Shown here: piece after piece, positions 6,083 through 12,650 of the stretch | Layout: each line of letters starts with the position of its first letter | How positions within the stretch are numbered: position 1 is the stretch's first letter | From: CAYMNU01 sp964391885 | GTDB lineage: Archaea; Altiarchaeota; Altiarchaeia; JAFGQM01 | Assembly: GCA_964391885.1 (NCBI GenBank) | Contig: CAYMNU010000064.1 | Span: 1 to 15,597 of the forward strand | Direction of reading: 5' to 3' | DNA: 15,597 bases | The notes under the pieces: model-generated | The model's database searches: none | Seen by the model: only the letters and a program-made list of their open reading frames with translations | What the model was told of the DNA's origin: nothing | Translations under genes and position numbers: made by a program

Positions 6083-7024
6083 ATGGATAATGCGAAAAAA
6101 CTGGAAGACCTTCCGGGGGTCGGGCCCGCAGCGGCCGACAAGCTCACGGAAGCAGGATACAAGGATGTTATGTCGGTAGCAGCAGCCTCGCCTGGAGAGC
6201 TTAAAGAAGCCATAGGCATAGGCGAATCTACTGCAAAGAAGATAATATCAGCAGCCCAGGATGCGATGGAGATGGGCTTTGAGAGCGGCATGGACGTCAT
6301 GAAGAGAAGGTCGCTTGTCGGCAAGCTCACTACAGGCAGCAAAGAGTTCGACGCGATGATGGGCGGAGGCATAGAATCGCAGGCTATAACCGAACTATAT
6401 GGCAAGTTCGCTGCAGGAAAGACGCAACTCACCCACCAGCTATCAGTAAACGTACAGCTGCCGAAAGAAAGGGGCGGCCTCGAAGGCAAGGCACTCTATA
6501 TAGATACAGAAGGGACCTTCAGGCCAGAAAGGATAATACAGATGTCAAAGGCCCTTGACCTTGACTCGGATGAAGTGCTGGGCAACATCAAAGTCGGAAA
6601 AGCCTACAACAGCGACCACCAGATGCTGCTCGCCGAGAAGGCCGAGAACCTTGTAGATGAGGAAGGCATAAAACTTATCATAGTTGACTCCCTGATGGGG
6701 CACTTCCGCTCGGAGTATGTGGGTCGGGGGACGCTCGCAGATAGACAGCAGAAGCTTAACAGGCATTTGTCTGTTTTAGGGAAAATGGCCGATACTCACA
6801 ACATACCTGTCGTGGTGACAAACCAGGTCATGGCTCAGCCGGGGATGCTTTTCGGAGATCCCACTGCACCCATAGGCGGCCACATCCTCGGCCATAAGAG
6901 CACATTCAGAGTCTACCTAAGGAAAGGCAAAGGTGAGAAACGAGTCGCAAAGCTTGTGGACTCGCCGCATCTGCCTGAGGCGGAATGCATTTTCGCGATA
7001 AGCGAGGATGGGGTAAGCGATTAA
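6083..7024 (+). CDS. radA: DNA repair and recombination protein RadA
   Basis: This is the archaeal RecA/Rad51 strand-exchange ATPase: it forms filaments on single-stranded DNA and pairs it with a homologous duplex. It has 313 residues, near the family length. An N-terminal helix-hairpin-helix domain (about 5-60, LEDLPGVGPAAADKL) is followed by the core ATPase: Walker A GKFAAGKT (107-114), the FRPERI signature (146-151), Walker B LIIVD (198-202), and the DNA-binding loop and C-terminal region from VVVTNQV (243-249). The usual Walker A context in RadA is GEFGSGKT; here the second position is Lys and the Gly-Ser pair is Ala-Ala, but G-x4-GKT is intact. The ATG at 6083 is preferred over one at 6065 inside the RPA gene. 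Pairing with RPA by one base links filament loading with its single-strand binder. The stop overlaps that of the converging RNase HII gene. Confidence 0.96.
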   Translation: MDNAKKLEDLPGVGPAAADKLTEAGYKDVMSVAAASPGELKEAIGIGESTAKKIISAAQDAMEMGFESGMDVMKRRSLVGKLTTGSKEFDAMMGGGIESQAITELYGKFAAGKTQLTHQLSVNVQLPKERGGLEGKALYIDTEGTFRPERIIQMSKALDLDSDEVLGNIKVGKAYNSDHQMLLAEKAENLVDEEGIKLIIVDSLMGHFRSEYVGRGTLADRQQKLNRHLSVLGKMADTHNIPVVVTNQVMAQPGMLFGDPTAPIGGHILGHKSTFRVYLRKGKGEKRVAKLVDSPHLPEAECIFAISEDGVSD

Positions 7025-7665
7025 AAACCAGTTAACTGTAACTGCGCCCTGCGGGAGACTGTGGACCATCGCTTCCTGACTATGTCCGGAAAGCTTTTGT
7101 CCCGTGTCCAGCACTCATCCAGCCACTTCTTAGTCAGGGGATCCCCCGGATAGCCGCTGCCCAGCTCGCCGTATTCCCTGCATAGCTCTTTTATTGCCCT
7201 GTCGCGAGTGACCTTTGCCAGTATTGAAGCCGCTCCTGCGACGCGGTAGGTCATGTCCGCCTTGTGCTCCGCCACTATCCTGGTTTTTTTCTTGCATAGG
7301 TTGCTTATGCTATTGGAATATCTGGCTTCGTTGGTGTCCGGACAATCAACATAACAAACATCCGGCTCGCAGTCAAGCGAATTTATGATCTCCGCAGTCT
7401 TAATCGCCTCGATGTCATTGAGCGAAGCGGTTTTCATCCATTCGGTTATCTCCGCTGCGCTGAGAGAAAGTATCTTATAGTCCTGGGCTAATTTTTGTAT
7501 CTCTCCAAAAAGCTCCTCGCGCTCCTGGGGCGCAATCATCTTGGAGTCGGTTACGCCCAGCGAGACCAGCTTGTTCTGCTGCTTTTCATCTATTGCCACT
7601 ACCGAGAACACCATCGGGCCTATGACGGGACCTCGCCCAGCCTCGTCAACACCCGCTATAATCAT
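7021..7665 (-). CDS. rnhB: Ribonuclease HII
   Basis: This enzyme cleaves the RNA strand of RNA-DNA hybrids and nicks at single ribonucleotides misincorporated in DNA. It has 214 residues, typical of the archaeal enzyme. The active-site acids are D7 and E8 in GVDEAGRGP, D107 in YVDCPD and D137 in EHKADMTY, with the further signature GAASILAKVTRD (144-155). The start ATG overlaps the TGA of the LeuA-family gene (ATGA, 7662-7665), so it is translationally coupled as the last gene of a HAD-LeuA-RNase HII cluster. Its stop codon overlaps the radA stop on the other strand in the shared TTAA at 7021-7024, leaving no terminator space between the converging genes. Confidence 0.96.
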   Translation of the reverse strand: MIIAGVDEAGRGPVIGPMVFSVVAIDEKQQNKLVSLGVTDSKMIAPQEREELFGEIQKLAQDYKILSLSAAEITEWMKTASLNDIEAIKTAEIINSLDCEPDVCYVDCPDTNEARYSNSISNLCKKKTRIVAEHKADMTYRVAGAASILAKVTRDRAIKELCREYGELGSGYPGDPLTKKWLDECWTRDKSFPDIVRKRWSTVSRRAQLQLTGF

Positions 7666-9161
7666 TTCCGCAGCAAGCGATTCAAGCCGTTGATAAAAGC
7701 ATACACGGCAGCCATGTTGACGTTCTCATGGACTCCGCGGGAGAACATGCTGTTTTTCTCGTCTGATATCTTCAGGGTGACGTCTGCGAGCGCGTCGCTG
7801 CCGCCCGTTATCGCATCCAGATGGAACTCGTCCAGGCTTATCGCGCCATACTCTCGCATAGCTGATTTTATGGCATTCAGGCTTGCGTCCACGGGACCAA
7901 CACCGTCAGCTTCAGCCTCTTTAATCCTGCCGTCCACCTTCAGTTTAACTCTAACCCGTGGCTTCTCGCCCAGCTTGTCTGATATCTCCAGCCCCAGCAG
8001 CTCAATCAGCCTCTTTTCTTCAGGCAGCTTGCCTACGACATCCTGTGCGATAGCCAGTAGATCCTCCTCAGTTACCTTCTTGCTCTTGTCTCCGAGGTCC
8101 TTAACCTTTCCGGTAATCTCCCTCACCTGTTCGTCGCCAGCCTCTATTCCCATCTCTTTCAGCTTCGCTGCGACGCCGTGTGCGCCCACGTGCTTGCCCA
8201 GGACCAGCCTTCTGCGGGCACCCACAACCTCTGGCGGGAAAGCCTCATAGGTGGACGCCTTCTTCAGGATGCCATGGACGTGTATGCCCGATTCATGGGC
8301 GAATGCGTTCTCGCCGACGATTGGGAAATTCGGCATGACCCTGATGCCGCTCAGCCTCTCGACCAGTTTGGACGTGACATATATCTTGTCCAATTTTATA
8401 TCTGTCTCGATGCCCTCCAGATATTTTAATGCTATCACTACCTGCTCCATGTCTGCGTTGCCTGCCCGCTCGCCCAGTCCGTTGATTGTAGTGTGAGGTA
8501 TTGTCGCCCCTGCCCTGACTGCAGAGATTGTGTTGGCTACGGCCAGTCCAAAGTCGTTGTGGCAGTGTACCGCTAAGGGTACTTTTATGACTGACTTCAG
8601 CCTTGAAATCAAATCGAACATCTTGTCCGGCCCCATAGTCCCGACAGTATCGGGTATGTTTATCGCCGTGGCACCCGCCTCCTGTGCCGCTATGCAGACC
8701 TGCTCCAGGTAGTCGTATTCGGTCCTGCATGCGTCTTCAGGGGAGAAATGCACACGAGTCCCGCGGCTTACGCAATATTCTATCGAGTCCCTGGCAGCTT
8801 CCAGTATTTCTTCCCGTGACATATTGAGCTTGTGCTCCCTGTGCAAAGGGCTTGTTCCTATGAAGATGTGCGCCCAGTCCACTCCCGCGTCCACTGCGGC
8901 GTCAATGTCTTTCCTGTTGCATCTTGCCAGGCTGGCCACCTCAGAGTTCATTCCCAGCGATGATAGCGCTTTGACTGAACTGAAGTCGCCGTCCGAAACG
9001 ACGGCAAATCCCGCTTCTATTATGCTTACGCCTATTTCGTCTAGAGCCTTGGCTATGGCGAGCTTGTCGTCCAGGTTCAGCGATACCCCCGGAGTCTGCT
9101 CCCCGTCGCGGAGAGTCGTGTCGAAGATTTTGACTTTATCAGTCATTTTAGCACATGCCAT
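7662..9161 (-). CDS. leuA: 2-isopropylmalate synthase / citramalate synthase family (LeuA-like)
   Basis: This is a DRE-TIM metallolyase-like aldol synthase that condenses acetyl-CoA with a 2-oxoacid. Visible motifs are FDTTLRDGEQTPG (13-25, metal-binding D14), HCHND (199-203), GLGERAGNADMEQ (228-240) and AHESGIHVHGI (288-298). Residues about 400-499 form the C-terminal LeuA regulatory domain with GVGPVDA (420-426), where leucine or isoleucine normally acts as feedback inhibitor. The 499-residue length and this domain favour LeuA or citramalate synthase over homocitrate-type AksA, but the substrate cannot be settled by eye. The ATG at 9161 is used here; a second Met at residue 6 (9146) is equally possible. 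The HAD gene ends 33 bases upstream, and RNase HII overlaps the 3' end by four bases. No leuB, leuC or leuD is in the window. Confidence 0.9.
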   Translation of the reverse strand: MACAKMTDKVKIFDTTLRDGEQTPGVSLNLDDKLAIAKALDEIGVSIIEAGFAVVSDGDFSSVKALSSLGMNSEVASLARCNRKDIDAAVDAGVDWAHIFIGTSPLHREHKLNMSREEILEAARDSIEYCVSRGTRVHFSPEDACRTEYDYLEQVCIAAQEAGATAINIPDTVGTMGPDKMFDLISRLKSVIKVPLAVHCHNDFGLAVANTISAVRAGATIPHTTINGLGERAGNADMEQVVIALKYLEGIETDIKLDKIYVTSKLVERLSGIRVMPNFPIVGENAFAHESGIHVHGILKKASTYEAFPPEVVGARRRLVLGKHVGAHGVAAKLKEMGIEAGDEQVREITGKVKDLGDKSKKVTEEDLLAIAQDVVGKLPEEKRLIELLGLEISDKLGEKPRVRVKLKVDGRIKEAEADGVGPVDASLNAIKSAMREYGAISLDEFHLDAITGGSDALADVTLKISDEKNSMFSRGVHENVNMAAVYAFINGLNRLLRK

Positions 9162-9194
9162 GCATCATAGTTAGAAGAAAACAAAACAAAAAGC

Positions 9195-10277
9195 CTATTT
9201 TGATGAAACCTCTTTCTCAAAAGCTATGGCAGTCTCGACGATATTCTTAGTCTTTGAAGTGTATATGCAGAGTTCGATGCCGCTTTTTGTTAAAAAATCC
9301 AGGAATTCGGGCAGGCCGTGGGGCACACGGCAGTGCTTCCTGTAAGCATCGACCTCGTATTTCCTATACTGGACAATCCAGAGGAAGGCTGACCTTATGG
9401 CTACCGCGAGCTCTGTGGGCTTTATCTTAACATTATCCTTTTTTGCCTCTGCCGAAAGTGCCGCAGCCATGAAAAGCGAGAACTGCTCCGGCGGGAAAAT
9501 CGTTGCCAAATCCTTTATCGCCGAGCCATCGGGTATTGTACTAGTGTTGAGCGCGAAGCCGGCCTCTTTTGCAATACGCTTTGCTTCTTCGCGTAGGTAC
9601 TTGCCGGATTCAGAATACAGCGCCGCAACCAGGTCCTTGTCCCTGAGCCCGAACAAAGACAAAATAAAATATGCTGCTATGCGTATTTCAGAGGAGTTCA
9701 TCGCAGGGAAGTCCCCGAGATGCCTCCATTTGCCTTCAATCCTGATACCCATTATCCCATCCTTAAGCTTCTTATCCACCGTGCTTCCCTCAAGCAGGCG
9801 GTCGACTTCCCATGTCGGCCAGTTCCGGTCCGCAAGGTCATATGCCTCTTCCCTACCCCCGGTGACAAGCGTATCACCAAGGTCGAAGCATACCGCTTTT
9901 ATGCGCTTCCTGAAGTCAGGGAGCTGGCGTAGCCACCATAGGAGCTCTGAGTAATTGAAAGCCACTATGAATTTTGGGACAGTCATCCTTCCGGTCTTGG
10001 AGTAGGCCCCTCCGAAATCAGGGTCCCTCTTCATCTCGCTTATGGTTGACATATCCCCGACCAAACCCTGCGCTATCATGGCGAAGAATACATTGGCGCC
10101 CTTTGCGGCAAGATAGTCATCATGGCCGTCGCCTATGTAAAGCATCTCCCAGTCCTTTAGCTTAAGGCTGCTTTTCAGCTTCAGGAGGCCGCGGGGAGAG
10201 GGCTTGAGCTCAAGCTGGTCGTCCTTTGCCACTATGTTCTCATTCCTGAAATATTTGGATAGTAGTATTTTTTCCAT
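9195..10277 (-). CDS. HAD-like hydrolase with circularly permuted motif order
   Basis: This 360-residue protein carries all four haloacid-dehalogenase-superfamily motifs but in an unusual order. First come motif III Lys (K25 in ELKPSP) and motif IV acids (IGDGHDD, 49-54), normally the C-terminal half of the fold. After a linker of about 70 residues comes motif I (CFDLGDTLV, 130-138, nucleophile D132 and acid D135). A helical cap-like region follows (about 140-320), and motif II (IYTSKT, 338-343, T340 or S341) lies near the C-terminus. The C-terminal end (ETAIAFEKEVSSK) and the N-terminal start (MEKILLSKYFRNENIVAKDD) would join naturally as the segment between motifs II and III of a standard HAD. 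The cap placement resembles subfamily I phosphatases. Substrate unknown. It shares an operon with the LeuA-like gene 33 bases downstream. A fused pair of half-domains is the alternative reading. Confidence 0.75.
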   Translation of the reverse strand: MEKILLSKYFRNENIVAKDDQLELKPSPRGLLKLKSSLKLKDWEMLYIGDGHDDYLAAKGANVFFAMIAQGLVGDMSTISEMKRDPDFGGAYSKTGRMTVPKFIVAFNYSELLWWLRQLPDFRKRIKAVCFDLGDTLVTGGREEAYDLADRNWPTWEVDRLLEGSTVDKKLKDGIMGIRIEGKWRHLGDFPAMNSSEIRIAAYFILSLFGLRDKDLVAALYSESGKYLREEAKRIAKEAGFALNTSTIPDGSAIKDLATIFPPEQFSLFMAAALSAEAKKDNVKIKPTELAVAIRSAFLWIVQYRKYEVDAYRKHCRVPHGLPEFLDFLTKSGIELCIYTSKTKNIVETAIAFEKEVSSK

Positions 10278-10302
10278 TACAAGTTTTTTAGGGCTGAGTC
10301 CA

Positions 10303-10322
10303 AAATATATCGCTTAATTAAT
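10303..10322. promoter_or_regulatory. Divergent promoters of the HAD gene and purC
   Basis: The 66-base divergent gap holds two TATA-like sequences. On the plus strand TTAATTAA (10315-10322) is centred about 25 bases before the purC ATG at 10344. On the minus strand ATATATTTT (10303-10311) is centred about 30 bases before the HAD ATG at 10277. Both fit leaderless or nearly leaderless transcripts. The two boxes lie almost adjacent, so the genes may compete for basal factors. Confidence 0.5.
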
Positions 10323-10343
10323 GAGTAGGGGTGTAAAAATAAA

Positions 10344-11279
10344 ATGGAACTTATAAACAGGGGTAAGGTAAAGGATGTCTATGCGCTGAACGACGACGAG
10401 CTTCTTTTCAAGTTCTCTGACAGGATATCCGTATTCGACCAGATAATACCCTCTGAGATACCCAGGAAGGGCGAATCTCTGGCCAGGGCGAGTGCCTTCT
10501 GGTTCAGGCTCCTGGAGAAAGAGGGCATAAAAACGCATTTTATCGAGCTAGTGAAACCTGATGAGATGAGAGTTAGGAGGGCAAGGGTCATACACGACTA
10601 CAGTAAGATGACCAGCGAGACAACAAATTTCCAGGTCCCTTTGGAAGTCATAATCAGGCACTATTGCGCAGGCTCGTTCTACCGGGCCCTGGAAAAGGGC
10701 AAAGCAAAGCCCGAAGACTACGGCCTGGACCACATGCCGGAGTATGGAGAAAAGCTGCCTGAGCCCTTCTTCGAGGTGACTACTAAGTTCGAAGAGGTCG
10801 ATAGGAAGCTCTCTTTTGAAGAGGCAAAAAAGATATCGAGCCTGAGCGACGATGAGATGGAAAATATGAAAAATATCTGTTTAAAAGTTGATGAGATTAT
10901 AGAAAAGCAAGTCGGAGCTAGAGGTTTGATACATGTGGACGGCAAAAAAGAGTTTGCCATGGATGAAAACAGAAACCTGATGCTCATAGACACATTCGGG
11001 ACTCCTGACGAAGACCGCTGGTGGGATGCGGACAAATATGCAGATGGCAAAATCGTCGAGATATCAAAGGAGTTCGTTAGGAAGTGGTATGAGGATGAAG
11101 TAATCTACAAATGCCCGGGCAATGAGAGCATAAGCTTCTCATACAAGGACTTCCTCGAGCAGCTCAGGGAGGACGGCGCAGCGCAGGTTGGCATCCCTCC
11201 ACTCTCGGACGATATGATTGCAAAGACCCAAAAGCTCTATGCAGATTTGTTTGAAAGGATAACCGGGGAAAGCTTTTAG
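10344..11279 (+). CDS. purC: SAICAR synthetase (phosphoribosylaminoimidazole-succinocarboxamide synthase)
   Basis: This enzyme joins CAIR and aspartate with ATP in the purine pathway. The 311-residue protein starts with the nucleotide-binding motif RGKVKDVY (6-13) and contains FSDRISVFD in the usual place of the FTDRISAFD-like signature, LEVIIRHYCAGSFYR for the canonical LEVVVRNYLTGS-like segment, and ARGLIHVDGKKEFAMDENRNLMLID followed by TFGTPDEDRWW. The last segment corresponds to DEVHTPDSSRFW in bacterial enzymes; the variant with GTPDEDR is probably a subfamily trait rather than damage. The length fits the longer, about 300-residue form. It stands alone on the plus strand with its own promoter, and no other pur gene is in the window. 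Its stop overlaps that of the converging downstream gene in four bases (11276-11279). Confidence 0.93.
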   Translation: MELINRGKVKDVYALNDDELLFKFSDRISVFDQIIPSEIPRKGESLARASAFWFRLLEKEGIKTHFIELVKPDEMRVRRARVIHDYSKMTSETTNFQVPLEVIIRHYCAGSFYRALEKGKAKPEDYGLDHMPEYGEKLPEPFFEVTTKFEEVDRKLSFEEAKKISSLSDDEMENMKNICLKVDEIIEKQVGARGLIHVDGKKEFAMDENRNLMLIDTFGTPDEDRWWDADKYADGKIVEISKEFVRKWYEDEVIYKCPGNESISFSYKDFLEQLREDGAAQVGIPPLSDDMIAKTQKLYADLFERITGESF

Positions 11280-12259
11280 CGCTTTTTTCTTCGGTTCTTG
11301 GCGCAAATCATATCCAGCCGTCGCTCTGCCTTTTCGAGTATCTGAGTAGCTTCCTTGCTTCTCATGTCCACCGCGCGAAGGCATTCCTGCTCAAATAGCT
11401 TTTTGAATCGGTCGGAGAGGTCCGGGGAGCATATATGCACCGCTCCCTCGATATTCTTGGCCTCATCGCGCACGGGTAAGAATATGTCCGGGCTGCCGCT
11501 TCCATATGGCACCAATACATCAAGACCGGAAGGCGAATCCAAATAGTAGATATTAAGTTTTGGATGCTGCTTTAGGAAATTAGGCAGCTTTTCAAGGATT
11601 CCCCTTACCTCCTCGTATACTATCGACGGGTTGCGATAGCTCGACAGAAGCTGCCTGAAGATAAACGGCATGTCCAGGTTGGTCAGGTAATTCACCTCGA
11701 GCTTCTCGTCCCTTATGCAGCGCTCCCACATAACCTGGGCATATCTTTGGGTGCCGGGCTTGCGCATAAGCGAAAGCGAATCTGCGTATAGTATGCGCGG
11801 AAAAACCCCGGTAGAGCTGAAATGTGTGGAGTTCGCCAGGAGGTCTGCTACACCACCATACATCTCATCGGGCTCAAGAAAGCTTGCGACAGGGGAGCAC
11901 TTACTGGAGACCAGGCGCTTGAAAAAAGATTCTGATTCGGTCCTGGCTTTTGACAAATCCTCGAGCTCCTTTCTTACCTCGGCCTCCGCGCGGGCCAATG
12001 ACTGGCTAAGGCTCTTTAGATCTGCTTCGTATACAGAATCCGCAAGTTTGTTGACATAACCCCTATTCCTCAAAATCTTGAGCTGGGAGAAGAAATTGGA
12101 GCGCTGTATGGTTGCCCCCCTCAGCTCGGAGTCTTTCTCTATTATATGTTTAGGGGTGGCTTTCATGCCTTCGGCCTGCAGGGCCATGATCGCTTCGATT
12201 ATGCCGAATTGTTGCTTAGTCAGGCCCAGCCATTTAATTATTTTGTCGCTGCCGTTCAT
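11276..12259 (-). CDS. Putative winged-helix transcriptional regulator with C-terminal sensor-like domain
   Basis: The family is not recognised firmly. The 327-residue protein has an N-terminal segment (about 13-75) that reads like a winged helix: LTKQQFGIIEAIMALQ as first helix, a turn, IQRSNFFSQLKILRNRG as recognition-helix region, then a short wing (YVNKLADSVYEAD). A charged helix follows (about 78-112, likely coiled coil), then a mixed alpha/beta domain of about 190 residues ending HICSPDLSDRFKKLFEQE and a strongly basic tail. TrmB-type archaeal regulators have this plan (winged helix, coiled coil, sensor domain), so a related role is a reasonable inference, but no ligand residues can be named. 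The start is supported by a TATA box 25 bases upstream (12279-12288), implying a leaderless mRNA. It converges on purC with overlapping stops. Confidence 0.65.
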   Translation of the reverse strand: MNGSDKIIKWLGLTKQQFGIIEAIMALQAEGMKATPKHIIEKDSELRGATIQRSNFFSQLKILRNRGYVNKLADSVYEADLKSLSQSLARAEAEVRKELEDLSKARTESESFFKRLVSSKCSPVASFLEPDEMYGGVADLLANSTHFSSTGVFPRILYADSLSLMRKPGTQRYAQVMWERCIRDEKLEVNYLTNLDMPFIFRQLLSSYRNPSIVYEEVRGILEKLPNFLKQHPKLNIYYLDSPSGLDVLVPYGSGSPDIFLPVRDEAKNIEGAVHICSPDLSDRFKKLFEQECLRAVDMRSKEATQILEKAERRLDMICAKNRRKKR

Positions 12260-12363
12260 ATAAGATTAGATAGTAGACATATAAAAATTAATAAATAAGT
12301 ATATAGTTATTAATAGTGGTATTAGTATAAATACTATAATATGTATATACGTGCCATCTTTAT
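12260..12363. promoter_or_regulatory. AT-rich divergent promoter region
   Basis: This 104-base stretch is nearly all A and T and separates divergent reading frames. On the minus strand TTTTTATATG (12279-12288) is centred 25 bases before the regulator ATG at 12259. On the plus strand TATAATAT (12335-12342) is centred about 25 bases before the ATG at 12364. Between them TAGTATAAATACTA (12323-12336) is a perfect palindrome with 6-base arms; it overlaps the plus-strand TATA box and could be an operator, perhaps for the adjacent regulator. It shares the AGTATAAA core with the palindrome upstream of vapBC. Confidence 0.55.
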
Positions 12364-12633
12364 ATGGGCAGAGAAAGATATATAATCACGGGATTCGGGC
12401 AAAACGGAATCCCAGTAAAGGCCGCCAGCGCTTGCGACTTGAGGGCCGAAAAAGCTCCAAGAGCCCAAGAGCGGATGAAACCGCGGGCTAAGAAGCCGGA
12501 GCCAACTGGCGGCCATTTCACCCTAAAAAGAATGGTCCTAACAATTGCAATGGAGGCATACCTCCAGAGACCGGCGAAGAAAGCCAAGGCTGCCAAATCC
12601 AACCTTAAAAAGACCTTTGTTTCTATCTGCTGA
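12364..12633 (+). CDS. Small basic protein of unknown function (possible)
   Basis: An 89-residue reading frame begins at an ATG placed about 25 bases after a TATA box, the leaderless pattern seen for other genes here. The product is very basic (many Lys and Arg) and Ala/Pro-rich, with a Lys/Ala-rich tail (RPAKKAKAAKSNLKK) like that of nucleic-acid-binding tails. It has no recognised domain. Codons resemble neighbouring genes (AGA/AGG for Arg, ATA for Ile, GCC for Ala) and the strand is purine-rich as in other genes. However, the DNA is unusually self-complementary (see 12390-12572), and an overlapping open frame of 80 codons exists on the minus strand (12360-12602), so a structured RNA is an equal alternative. 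It ends 17 bases before the converging TadC-like gene. Confidence 0.4.
   Translation: MGRERYIITGFGQNGIPVKAASACDLRAEKAPRAQERMKPRAKKPEPTGGHFTLKRMVLTIAMEAYLQRPAKKAKAAKSNLKKTFVSIC
12390..12572. other. Self-complementary region, candidate structured RNA
   Basis: Three consecutive foldable units are visible. Unit 1: GGGATTC (12390-12396) pairs with GAATCCC (12407-12413). Unit 2 is nested: GGCCGCCAG (12420-12428) with CTGGCGGCC (12506-12514), then GCTCC (12454-12458) with GGAGC (12498-12502), AGCCC (12462-12466) with GGGCT (12485-12489), and GCGG (12471-12474) with CCGC (12481-12484) around the loop ATGAAA. Unit 3: GGTC (12534-12537) with GACC (12569-12572) enclosing TGGAGG (12551-12556) and CCTCCA (12561-12566). 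RNase P and SRP RNA signatures were looked for and not found. A promoter at 12335-12342 would start a plus-strand RNA near 12364; the minus strand folds equally well. Confidence 0.35.
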
Positions 12634-12650
12634 ATTATCCGACATACCCA

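Noticed and set aside
7495..8250. 251-codon open frame on the plus strand
   Set aside because: It is antisense to RNase HII and the LeuA-family gene, both strongly identified, and its product is Ser/Pro-rich low-complexity sequence typical of a shadow frame.
9397..9954. 185-codon open frame on the plus strand
   Set aside because: Antisense to the HAD-like gene whose catalytic motifs are clear; Ser-rich composition with no domain.
10950..11030. Inactivating change in PurC (TFGTPDEDRWW in place of a DEVHTPDSSRFW-like motif)
   Set aside because: The surrounding motif (HVDGKKEFA...LID...TPD..R) is intact and the variant looks like a coherent subfamily form rather than decay.
12360..12602. 80-codon minus-strand frame with hydrophobic character
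   Set aside because: It lacks a recognisable promoter or ribosome site at its start, and the opposite strand has the purine bias and leaderless promoter. Kept only as an argument for caution about the plus-strand ORF.
12364..12650. RNase P RNA or SRP RNA
   Set aside because: The conserved P4-region and SRP helix 8 sequences were looked for on both strands and not found.
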